Assembly: GCA_003577005.1 (NCBI GenBank)
Contig: QEUW01000542.1
Coordinates: forward strand, 1 to 5,306
Length of the DNA stretch: 5,306 nt
Direction: 5' to 3'
DNA from: Chloroflexota bacterium
GTDB taxonomy: Bacteria > Chloroflexota > Anaerolineae > Caldilineales > Caldilineaceae
This document shows positions 1 through 5,306 of this stretch, one piece after another (positions within the stretch are counted from its first letter, which is position 1; every line of letters starts with the position of its first letter). The notes under the pieces are model-generated. The model saw only the letters and a program-made list of their open reading frames with translations. It was not told where the DNA came from and ran no database searches. Made by a program: the position numbers and the translations under genes.

Positions 1-437
1 CCCAGCAGCGGCAGTCCTGCACCGTGGCCGCGGCTGTAGAGAAAATTGCCGGCGCAACTGATTACCAGGTCGGCGTCAAGATAGGCGCGTACCGTGGCCC
101 GCCGCTCTGCCGGCACAAGCGACTCGACCCGTATCTGCAAGAGCCGGTGTAGTGCAGCTACCAGCGTGCTGGTACCCAGCGCCCACACGACGCCAAGTCG
201 CCGGCGCCAACGTGCGGCGTTTCCCGCTACCGGGTTACCTTTGAACCAAGCAAAAAATGAATCCACCACACTTTCAGCACCGGTATCGGGCCGGCCACTG
301 TAGCTCTGGGGGTCGTTCATCGCCAGGGTAATTGTGCAGCCGGGAAAATGGGCATACAACTGCTGCAAGGCTACCTGTAGCAGTACATGGTCACCAGCGT
401 TGTGTGAGGAATGCAGGTTAATGATGAGAATCTTCAT
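1..437 (-). CDS. Polysaccharide pyruvyl transferase family protein, N-terminal part (3' end outside window)
   Basis: This reading frame starts at ATG 437-435 and stays open to the window edge, giving 145 residues of a protein family usually about 350-420 residues long. The N terminus MKILIINLHSSHNAGDHVLL carries the N-x-G-D signature (N13, G15, D16) followed by a helix (LQVALQQLYAHFPG) typical of the first Rossmann-like half of the PF04230 family. A second family-like segment is DADLVISCAGNFLYSRGHG at residues 121-139, a variant of the usual 'aDlvi.gGG.fl' strand-loop. Members transfer pyruvate from PEP to form ketals on cell-surface sugars, although many remain uncharacterised. The start overlaps the flippase stop as ATGA (4 nt), indicating translational coupling in a glycan operon. 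The C-terminal half is not visible, so activity and acceptor cannot be judged. A GT-B-fold glycosyltransferase is the main alternative. Confidence 0.75.
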   Translation of the reverse strand, partial: MKILIINLHSSHNAGDHVLLQVALQQLYAHFPGCTITLAMNDPQSYSGRPDTGAESVVDSFFAWFKGNPVAGNAARWRRRLGVVWALGTSTLVAALHRLLQIRVESLVPAERRATVRAYLDADLVISCAGNFLYSRGHGAGLPLL

Positions 438-1591
438 GCTGCACTCACCGTTGCTTTGGCCAGCGCCGTCCGCCGCCAGAACCAGACTAGCAACGCATAG
501 CCAATCACCAACACCCACTCCGTGAAGACATAGACGCCAGCTGCGGCGGGCAATCCCCAACGGCGGATCAACCAGACATTTAGACCGACATTGAGGAGGG
601 CTATCCCAGCCTGGACGACCACGCGCTGCGCCTGGAGACCATAGGCAACCAGCGCCGTCGCCAGCATCATAGACACAAACCGCGCCGCCAAAACACCGCC
701 TAACACGGCCAGCAGATCGCCGGTGACGGTGTAAGCGCTCCCGTAGATGAACTGGGCCAGCGGCTGCGCAACCACGGCCAGCCCGGCCCCGGCGGCCAGC
801 CCTACCCCGATACTGACCCTCACCAGGTGTATCATCATTCTATCGGCTCTGGCCGGTTCTTCGGTATAGAGCCGGCTCAAAATCGGCACCATGACAAAAT
901 AGACTGCGGTGGGGATGAGCGCCAGGGCATTTGCCAGCGATACAGCCGGTGAATAGAGACCTGCCGCCCGTTCCCCTAACCAGTGCGCTACCAGGGCAAT
1001 ATCGGCCCGGCCATAGATCATGGCAAGGCTGGTCGAGAGCGCCACCACCACATAGGCCCAGACATATACCTCTACTGCGCGGACACCGCTCGCCATCAGG
1101 AAGAGGATGGCCACGAGCAACGTTGCCTGCGCCAGGGTGATAAATTTGAGCAGTATCTGATTTTGAAGAGCGGCCTTAAAGGTGCTCCAGACGATGTTGG
1201 CTAACTCCTCGAACCAGACACCCACGGCTGTGAGGATCAACAGCGCCGGCGGGTAGGCGCCTGGGTCAAGCCAGGGAGCCAGCAGCACAATGCCCCCCAG
1301 CCAGAGCAGACCCAACCCGGTGCGGATCGCCAGACAGGTGGTTCCATGCCGCGCCAGTTCGTTATGGTCGTCGTTGCGATAGCCGTTGCGCAGAAGCCAG
1401 ATGTCAAGACCCAACCCAAAGCCGACTGAGAGAATTTTGGTCAGCGCCAGGCAGGCGGCGAATTGGCCAAAGGCATCCGGCCCCACCTGGCGGGCGACGA
1501 GAATCAAGACCACAGCCTGGAGCAACCGTTCCAGCACGGTGGCCGAAAGTTGCGCAGCTAGCTTTTGCGCCAGTTGTTTGCCCTGCGCCAT
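434..1591 (-). CDS. Wzx/MATE-like polysaccharide or lipid-linked glycan flippase
   Basis: This is a 385-residue integral membrane protein of the oligosaccharide flippase type (MOP superfamily). It probably moves a lipid-linked glycan across the cytoplasmic membrane. An amphipathic N terminus leads into hydrophobic segments near residues 20-34, 44-65, 85-107, 113-132, 146-168, 175-193, 212-236, 255-275, 290-312, 325-343 and 350-371. Family-like stretches are 'LVARQVGPDAFGQFA' (31-45), 'GRADIALVAHWLGERAAGLYSPA' (194-216) and 'IPTAVYFVMVPILSRLY' (226-242). I chose ATG 1591-1589 rather than ATG 1633: the former forms TGATG with the preceding stop, while the 14-residue extension would only overlap the glycosyltransferase end. 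The protein is short for the family (commonly 420-500), and the region around residues 175-195 appears to lack part of a membrane segment and a cytoplasmic loop. It ends in ATGA with the next gene. Function is inferred from family and context; the substrate is unknown. Confidence 0.85.
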   Translation of the reverse strand: MAQGKQLAQKLAAQLSATVLERLLQAVVLILVARQVGPDAFGQFAACLALTKILSVGFGLGLDIWLLRNGYRNDDHNELARHGTTCLAIRTGLGLLWLGGIVLLAPWLDPGAYPPALLILTAVGVWFEELANIVWSTFKAALQNQILLKFITLAQATLLVAILFLMASGVRAVEVYVWAYVVVALSTSLAMIYGRADIALVAHWLGERAAGLYSPAVSLANALALIPTAVYFVMVPILSRLYTEEPARADRMMIHLVRVSIGVGLAAGAGLAVVAQPLAQFIYGSAYTVTGDLLAVLGGVLAARFVSMMLATALVAYGLQAQRVVVQAGIALLNVGLNVWLIRRWGLPAAAGVYVFTEWVLVIGYALLVWFWRRTALAKATVSAA

Positions 1592-2718
1592 CAGCCTGCC
1601 GCCCCTTCCAATGCTGCAACGATTTTGTACCATGAGAGAGTCTCATCCACTTGGGCGGATGGAGCCGGTTGATCGTCTCGTTGATCTAAAAAAGTCAAGA
1701 TTGCCGCGGCGAGCATTGCGGGGCGAGAATCACCCGAGTGCATCATGTCTGGGCGTTCCCCCCGGTCGTGAGCCGCAAGGCCGGGCGCCAGAGTGATGAC
1801 AGGGAGGCCAAAGCCGCGAGCCAGTTCGGTAACACCGCTGCCCGTCTGCACGCGATAAGGAGCGACCAGGGCGTCGACCGCTGAAAAGTAAAGACCTACC
1901 TCCTCGTTAGGGATGTAGCGATCATCAATCTGGACGATGTCATCCAACTGCAACTGGCGAAGGCGTGCTAGATAGGTCGCTTTGTCTTCCCAGAATTCTC
2001 CGGCCACCACCAGCCGGATGTCTGGGGCCGTTTCCCGCACCATTGGCAGGGCTTCGACCAGATCCGCCAATCCCTTGTAGGGGCGGACAATGCCAAAAAA
2101 GAGCAGCACAGGCGCCTGCTCTGGCAGGTTGAGTCGCTGGCGCGCCTCTGCCTGGTCGATACGTTGGCCGGCAAACATGGCATAGACCGGGTGCGGGACG
2201 ACATCGACCGCGGCCTGGGGCAGGATCTCACACAGACGCTGGCGCTCCTGTTCGGACTGGACGATAAAACGACCTCCCCGACCCAGGGTCAGTCGCGCCA
2301 GCCAACGTTCCCACGGGTGCGCATCGTGGGGCAGCACATTGTGGCAGAGAAAAACAAGCGGCGCCCGCAGCCAGAGCCGGTTCAACAGCGCCAGCGTAAA
2401 CCAGACCGGCGCCCAGAACGATGTCCACCACTGCAACACCAGCACTTGCGGGTGATAACGGCGCATCCGAAAAAAGGTGGTCAGCCAGGTGAATGGGTTG
2501 AGCGAGTCGAGCCAGAAGCACGCCCCGGCTGCGTTCAACGGTCTGCGACTCGGGTCGCGGTCGCTGGCGCCGGGAAAGAGCCAGCGAGGATATTGGCGGC
2601 GAAACGAGACCAGCAACACCTCATGGCCGCTGGCGCCGAGCGCCTGGTGCAGCAGCGTGGTATAGTGCGCAATCCCGCCCCGGTATGGGTACACTGGCCC
2701 GACCAGTACAAACCGCAT
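1591..2718 (-). CDS. GT4-family glycosyltransferase (GT-B fold)
   Basis: This 375-residue protein should transfer a sugar from a nucleotide-sugar donor to a growing lipid-linked glycan at the cytoplasmic membrane. The N-terminal domain opens with VGPVYPYRGGIAHYT (6-20), the glycine-rich loop of GT4 enzymes, and has 'LCHNVLPHD' (124-132) at the domain's late strand. The C-terminal donor domain starts with 'VLLFFGIVRPYKG' (204-216), where R212 and K215 match the phosphate-contacting Arg/Lys of the family. It continues with 'LVVAGEFW' (236-243), 'IPNEEVGLYFSAVDALVAPYR' (269-289) and 'SGVTELARGFGLPVI' (294-308). The last segment replaces the usual E-x7-E acidic pair, with Leu at the second Glu position. 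Hydrophobic, Trp-rich residues 95-117 may help membrane association. ATG 2718 lies 6 nt after the GT2 stop, with AGGA about 10 nt upstream. The stop TGA shares its A with the flippase start. Family assignment is firm; the sugar and linkage are not predictable. Confidence 0.92.
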   Translation of the reverse strand: MRFVLVGPVYPYRGGIAHYTTLLHQALGASGHEVLLVSFRRQYPRWLFPGASDRDPSRRPLNAAGACFWLDSLNPFTWLTTFFRMRRYHPQVLVLQWWTSFWAPVWFTLALLNRLWLRAPLVFLCHNVLPHDAHPWERWLARLTLGRGGRFIVQSEQERQRLCEILPQAAVDVVPHPVYAMFAGQRIDQAEARQRLNLPEQAPVLLFFGIVRPYKGLADLVEALPMVRETAPDIRLVVAGEFWEDKATYLARLRQLQLDDIVQIDDRYIPNEEVGLYFSAVDALVAPYRVQTGSGVTELARGFGLPVITLAPGLAAHDRGERPDMMHSGDSRPAMLAAAILTFLDQRDDQPAPSAQVDETLSWYKIVAALEGAAG

Positions 2719-2724
2719 GGCCTG

Positions 2725-3693
2725 TCAATCCTGCTCTCGCTGGTACATGCGGGTTTGCTGCAATTCGGCCTTGCGCAGCCGGTAGAGGACATCTTCGAGG
2801 ATTTTGCGGTTGAAGCCGATCAGATCCGCCACGACACCGATGAGCATCACCTGAAAGCCGACGATGACGAGGATTGCCGCCAGGATCAGCGACTGGACAT
2901 GACCGCTACCGGTCCCTTGCAGGTAATAGTAGAGAAAGCGAATACCCAACGCCGTCCCCCCTGCAATCGACAACAGACCCAATGTCAAGAAGACACGCAG
3001 AGGCCGGTAGAGGGTGTAAGCGCGCAGGATCGTCGCCCCCGAATGTGAGAGAAAGTGGGGAATGCTGCGCATCAGCCGGGAGGGCCGGGTCGGGCCGTTG
3101 GTGTGGATCGGCACGTGGGTCACACTCATGCGGCGTGCGCCGGCCTGGATCAGGGTCTCTAGCGTGTACGAGTAGTTGCTGAGCACCAATGTGCGCAGCG
3201 CAGCCTCTCGCGTCAGGGCGCGAAAACCACTGGTGGCATCGGGAACATCCAGTTCCGCTGCCTGTGAGACGACCCAACTGCCCAGCCGCTGCAATTGCCG
3301 CTTCACCGGCGAAAACTGAGGGAGGCCAGCCACCCCACGGTCACCGACGACAACCTCGGCCTTGCCCTGCAAGATAGGCTCGACGAGTTTCTGAATGTCC
3401 GCACCGCAGTATTGGTTGTCTGCATCGGTGTTGACGATAATATCGGCATCACGGAGGATCGACGCCTCCAGCCCGGCGCTGAACGCCTGCGCCAGCCCCA
3501 TATTATGGGGCAACTGTACGATATGATGCACGCCCAATGTATGGGCAACCGCCACGGTCTCGTCGTGGCTGCCATCATCGACTATGAGAATCTCGATACA
3601 GTCGATGCCTGGCAGCGTGCGCGGCAATTCCGCCACCGTCTGGGGCAGTGTCTGTGCTTCATTGTAACAGGGGATCTGGATGATCAGCTTCAC
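2725..3693 (-). CDS. GT2-family glycosyltransferase with two C-terminal membrane segments (dolichyl-phosphate mannose synthase/GtrB-like)
   Basis: From GTG 3693 this is a 322-residue membrane-anchored GT-A enzyme, probably loading a sugar onto polyprenyl phosphate or an early glycan intermediate. The catalytic domain shows [16 protein letters not shown] (1-16), '[12 protein letters not shown]' (35-46, nucleotide-binding DDG), '[12 protein letters not shown]' (84-95, with D90-A91-D92 as the metal-binding DxD) and '[11 protein letters not shown]' (154-164). Two hydrophobic segments follow at about 233-257 and 266-289. A basic amphipathic tail, '[19 protein letters not shown]' (294-312), ends the protein. 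The length fits DPMS/GtrB-like proteins with two membrane helices. The frame also offers TTG 3729, adding 12 residues, but most of that extension is translated from the adjacent 10-bp repeat array and the conserved domain begins at [11 protein letters not shown]. Against the GTG, no clear Shine-Dalgarno precedes it, whereas GAGGA lies 3 nt before the TTG. It is the first gene of the four-gene glycan cluster. Confidence 0.9.
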   Translation of the reverse strand: MKLIIQIPCYNEAQTLPQTVAELPRTLPGIDCIEILIVDDGSHDETVAVAHTLGVHHIVQLPHNMGLAQAFSAGLEASILRDADIIVNTDADNQYCGADIQKLVEPILQGKAEVVVGDRGVAGLPQFSPVKRQLQRLGSWVVSQAAELDVPDATSGFRALTREAALRTLVLSNYSYTLETLIQAGARRMSVTHVPIHTNGPTRPSRLMRSIPHFLSHSGATILRAYTLYRPLRVFLTLGLLSIAGGTALGIRFLYYYLQGTGSGHVQSLILAAILVIVGFQVMLIGVVADLIGFNRKILEDVLYRLRKAELQQTRMYQREQD

Positions 3694-3707
3694 GGGTAGT
3701 TGGGACC

Positions 3708-3781
3708 CAATCTGCTCAAATCTGCTCAAATTTCCTCAAAAGAGGAGATTTGAGCAGATTCATTGAGATTTGGGGAGATCA
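3708..3781. repeat. Opposed arrays of a 10-bp repeat forming a 19-bp hairpin
   Basis: The gap between the TyrA-like and GT2 genes consists of 10-bp units close to GAGNAGATTT. On the plus strand they are GAGGAGATTT (3742-3751), GAGCAGATTC (3752-3761), ATTGAGATTT (3762-3771) and GGGGAGATCA (3772-3781). On the minus strand they are GAGGAAATTT (3737-3728), GAGCAGATTT (3727-3718) and GAGCAGATTG (3717-3708). The two arms face each other around AAAA (3738-3741). The inner parts, 3719-3737 and 3742-3760, are inverted repeats of 19 bp with one mismatch (T3732 against G3747). The array overlaps the TyrA-like stop codon at one end and the upstream TTG frame of GT2 at the other. There is no U-tract after the stem, so a standard intrinsic terminator is not supported. 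Attenuation, mRNA-end protection or simple repeat expansion are all possible. Confidence 0.9.
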
Positions 3782-4774
3782 TGATCTGTCTTTTCGCTCA
3801 CTTTGAGCGCCACGGCGCCCCATGAGACCGCCAAAAAACATTTGCTGGAACATCCCGCGCGATTCGACTCGTTCCGACCGGGGTGCTTCGTCCCATGCTT
3901 TGAGCATCGCCTGCCCTTCCCACTCGAGCCGGTCGTGAACGACTTGTTCCAACGAGGTCAATAGGGGATGTTTGCCCTCGGCGTCAGCTTCGGCGGTGAG
4001 CAGGGCTTGCCAATCGGCCAGGGTTTGGCGTAATTGGGTCAGCCGCAGCAGCAGATTTTCGCGGTTGCTTTGCCAGGCATCAAAGAGTTGCGCAGCGTTA
4101 TCGCCCAGTTCCGTCGATTGGGCAAAGCGCCGACCGGCCAGTCGCCGCCCTTCACGCCAGCCGGTAGAGCGTGTACTCATCTGCACCAGCGCCGCGGCCA
4201 GCAATTGGGGCAACTGTTCCACCCCGGCAATGAGTCCATCGTGCTCGTGGGCATCGACAAAGAGCGCCTTGGCGCCGACACGTTCGACCAGGTCGCTTGC
4301 CATCTGCATTGCCTGTGGCTCTGTCTCCACCCCGGCCGCCAGGCAGAAGGTGATTTCTTCAAAGAGATCCGGCCGCGGTGTGAGCGCCCCGCCCACTCCG
4401 GTCAGGATAGGGTGGCCGGCGACCACATGCGCTCGAGACGGCAACAGTTCGTGCGCCAGTTGCAGCGCCGGTTGGATCATATCGACGGCGATAAAGACCA
4501 ATGTCTCCGCCCGCAGACTGTCGCGCAGATGGTGTAAAAGGTCGCGCAGTTCGCTCAATGGCACGGCCAGAAAGACCAGTTGGGCGTCTTCCCACGCCGA
4601 ATGAAGATTCCACTCGGTGCGTTGCACGGCGCCAATTTTGCGCGCCTGTTGGGCTGCATCCAGATTTTTGTCATGACCCACGATCTCGAAGTCGCCCGCT
4701 TCCCGCTGCAGGGCCAACCCCAGGCTCGTCCCAACCAGGCCAAGACCGATGATAGTGATAATAGGCTTTGCCAT
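3779..4774 (-). CDS. TyrA-like (prephenate/arogenate dehydrogenase family) NAD-dependent oxidoreductase, divergent active site
   Basis: This 331-residue cytoplasmic protein has an N-terminal Rossmann domain with the dinucleotide motif GLGLVGTSLGLAL (10-22; G10, G12, G15) and D35 ending strand 2 in 'IVGHDK', which suggests NAD rather than NADP. The order that follows matches TyrA: 'LVFLAVPLSELRDLL' (66-80), 'VAGHPILTGVGG' (118-129), 'DAHEHDGLIAGVEQLPQLLAAAL' (174-196) and a helical C-terminal region with 'QSNRENLLLRLTQLR' (235-249). H121-P122 matches the conserved active-site His-Pro. However, the usual D-x-G-S-x-K is VDMIQPAL (97-104), S-H-L-P-H is EQLPQ (186-190), and the T-R-I-A arginine appears absent. 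An unusual tail has charged residues and 'MFQQMFFGGLMGRR' (308-321). The start ATG 4774 has AGGGAG (4785-4780) 5 nt upstream. True TyrA makes tyrosine precursors; whether this one does is uncertain, and the family call is surer than the reaction. Confidence 0.75.
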   Translation of the reverse strand: MAKPIITIIGLGLVGTSLGLALQREAGDFEIVGHDKNLDAAQQARKIGAVQRTEWNLHSAWEDAQLVFLAVPLSELRDLLHHLRDSLRAETLVFIAVDMIQPALQLAHELLPSRAHVVAGHPILTGVGGALTPRPDLFEEITFCLAAGVETEPQAMQMASDLVERVGAKALFVDAHEHDGLIAGVEQLPQLLAAALVQMSTRSTGWREGRRLAGRRFAQSTELGDNAAQLFDAWQSNRENLLLRLTQLRQTLADWQALLTAEADAEGKHPLLTSLEQVVHDRLEWEGQAMLKAWDEAPRSERVESRGMFQQMFFGGLMGRRGAQSERKDRS

Positions 4775-4779
4775 ACAAA

Positions 4780-4785
4780 CTCCCT
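4780..4785 (-). promoter_or_regulatory. Ribosome binding site of the TyrA-like gene
   Basis: The minus strand reads AGGGAG, then TTTGT, then ATG, a good Shine-Dalgarno match with 5-nt spacing. It supports ATG 4774 as the start and shows that this gene is translated independently of the HD gene upstream. Confidence 0.7.
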
Positions 4786-4791
4786 AATGGT

Positions 4792-4880
4792 CAATTGTGA
4801 ATTGTCAATGGAGAATGGCTAACAATTGTTTTCCGGGTGCTTTGCGCATCCTCGTTCACAATTCACAATTCTCAATTCTC
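4792..4880. repeat. Opposed arrays of a heptamer repeat (AATTGTG type) between the HD and TyrA-like genes
   Basis: Short 7-bp units occupy both ends of this gap. On the plus strand the left arm reads CAATTGT, GAATTGT, CAATGGA, GAATGGC (4792-4819). On the minus strand the right arm reads GAGAATT, GAGAATT, GTGAATT, GTGAACG (4880-4853). A perfect 13-bp inverted repeat joins them, AATTGTGAATTGT at 4793-4805 and its complement at 4858-4870. Inside lie a 10-bp palindrome AACAATTGTT (4821-4830) and a small hairpin, GGGTGC-TTTGC-GCATCC (4835-4851). The right arm contains the stop codon of the HD-domain gene. The layout resembles short tandemly repeated heptamers known from cyanobacteria and other GC-variable bacteria. 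No function can be read from it; it may be a mobile or expanding intergenic repeat. No convincing promoter is visible in the gap. Confidence 0.8.
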
Positions 4881-5306
4881 ATTATCCGCCCACTGTAAGG
4901 CACGCAACAGCGAGAGCAATTGTGTGTCGGCCGCGGGCGGGTTGTGCTCCTGGTGGTGGGCGATCAGCCAGCAGGAGCGGGGCGAGCAACCGGCCGCTTG
5001 CGCCCACGCCGCACCGATGGCCGGGTGTTCCAAATGAACGTGCAACACAAAGCGCCAGCCAGCTTCAGGCGTAGGGGATGCAGCGCGACGCATCCAGGCG
5101 GGCGCCAACGCCTCGACCAGCACTAACGGGCCGCGCCACCACAGAGTAAGTGGGTAGCCGGCATTGGCTGCGGCAACTTTGCCCACATCATGCAGCAGCG
5201 CGGCGACGGCGAGGTCTGCGTCCGTATGGTTGGCTGCTTGCAATGACGCCAACACGTTCAGGCTGTGCCGCTGCGCATCGTGTGGCATCCGCTGAAAAAG
5301 CACCTG
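4872..5306 (-). CDS. HD-domain protein, C-terminal part (5' end outside window)
   Basis: The frame is open from the window edge and gives 144 residues before TGA at 4874-4872. The HD metal-dependent phosphohydrolase signature is clear: a first His in 'AQRHSLNVL' (H14, numbering from the first full codon), the paired 'AALLHDVGK' (H39-D40), further histidines in 'LHVHLEHPAIGAA' (H91, H94), 'LIAHHQEH' (H117, H118) and a late Asp in 'LQWADNEN' (D141). Such proteins hydrolyse phosphate esters or nucleotides, and some bind or degrade signalling nucleotides, but the substrate cannot be predicted here. GTG 5303 could be read as a start, but the frame extends upstream (Q before it) and the local sequence looks like the interior of the domain, so I treat the gene as 5'-partial. 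Its last four residues (DNEN) and stop lie at the edge of the heptamer repeat array. It precedes the TyrA-like gene on the same strand by 97 bp. Confidence 0.85.
   Translation of the reverse strand, partial: QVLFQRMPHDAQRHSLNVLASLQAANHTDADLAVAALLHDVGKVAAANAGYPLTLWWRGPLVLVEALAPAWMRRAASPTPEAGWRFVLHVHLEHPAIGAAWAQAAGCSPRSCWLIAHHQEHNPPAADTQLLSLLRALQWADNEN

Noticed and set aside
1592..1633. ATG 1633 as the flippase start, adding 14 residues.
   Set aside because: The extension overlaps the end of the GT4 gene and encodes a non-membrane stretch rich in Gly/Arg, while ATG 1591 forms the coupled TGATG junction.
2164..3048. A 294-codon plus-strand open frame opposite the two glycosyltransferases.
   Set aside because: It spans the GT4/GT2 junction on the opposite strand, its translation is rich in Gln, Arg and Pro with no recognisable domain, and both minus-strand genes have clear catalytic motifs. 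Long antisense frames are expected in GC-rich DNA.
3719..3760. The strong hairpin as an intrinsic terminator of the TyrA-like gene.
   Set aside because: The stem is moderately AT-rich and on the transcribed strand is followed by GGGTCCC, not a run of U. The decamer structure explains the symmetry better.
3972..4604. Plus-strand frames of 210 and 167 codons inside the TyrA-like gene.
   Set aside because: The translations are low in complexity (Ser/Arg/Ala or Gln/Arg rich), carry no motif, and lie wholly antisense to a gene with a clear Rossmann fold.
4775..4871. A TTGACA (minus strand, around 4803-4808) as a -35 element for the TyrA-like gene.
   Set aside because: It is part of the AATTG-type repeat, and 17 nt downstream the sequence is AGGGAG (the ribosome binding site), not a -10 box.
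3708..4880. CRISPR array, given two repeat-bearing gaps.
   Set aside because: Units are only 7 or 10 bp with no unique spacers, and there are no cas genes in the window.

Overview
All supported genes lie on the minus strand, so the window reads from its right end to its left end. The composition is GC-rich and coding density is high. The gene families (a membrane-anchored GT2 glycosyltransferase beginning [11 protein letters not shown], a divergent TyrA-like dehydrogenase, and a compact HD-domain protein ending near 'RALQWAD') resemble those I associate with Chloroflexota, especially the Anaerolineae/Caldilineae group. That assignment comes from memory of the families, not from a search, and is only moderately secure. 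I see no rRNA, tRNA, transposase, integrase or CRISPR array.

Layout in transcription order: (1) the C-terminal part of an HD-domain protein (5306-4872, 5' end outside the window); (2) a 97-bp gap holding two inverted arms of short, roughly 7-bp repeats; (3) a TyrA-like (prephenate/arogenate dehydrogenase family) NAD-dependent oxidoreductase (4774-3779); (4) a gap of about 85 bp filled by 10-bp repeats in two opposing arms that form a 19-bp hairpin stem; (5) four tightly packed envelope-polysaccharide genes: GT2 glycosyltransferase with two C-terminal membrane segments (start 3693 or 3729, end 2725), GT4 glycosyltransferase (2718-1591), Wzx/MATE-like flippase (1591-434) and the N-terminal part of a polysaccharide pyruvyl transferase family protein (437-1, continuing beyond the window).

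The last four genes are joined by a 6-nt gap, a 1-nt overlap (TGATG) and a 4-nt overlap (ATGA), which is strong evidence for one translationally coupled operon. Together they look like part of a pathway that builds a glycan on a lipid carrier (GT2, GT4), moves it across the membrane (flippase) and perhaps decorates it with pyruvate ketals (pyruvyl transferase family). The HD and TyrA-like genes upstream share the strand but are separated by repeat-bearing gaps; a functional link to the glycan genes is not shown.

The most interesting points are the two non-coding gaps, each built as a pair of opposed short-period tandem arrays that run into the neighbouring genes and contain their stop codons, and the TyrA-like protein, which keeps the Rossmann motif and one active-site His but appears to lack most of the other catalytic and substrate-binding residues of true TyrA enzymes. 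I do not see a clear new multi-gene system here.
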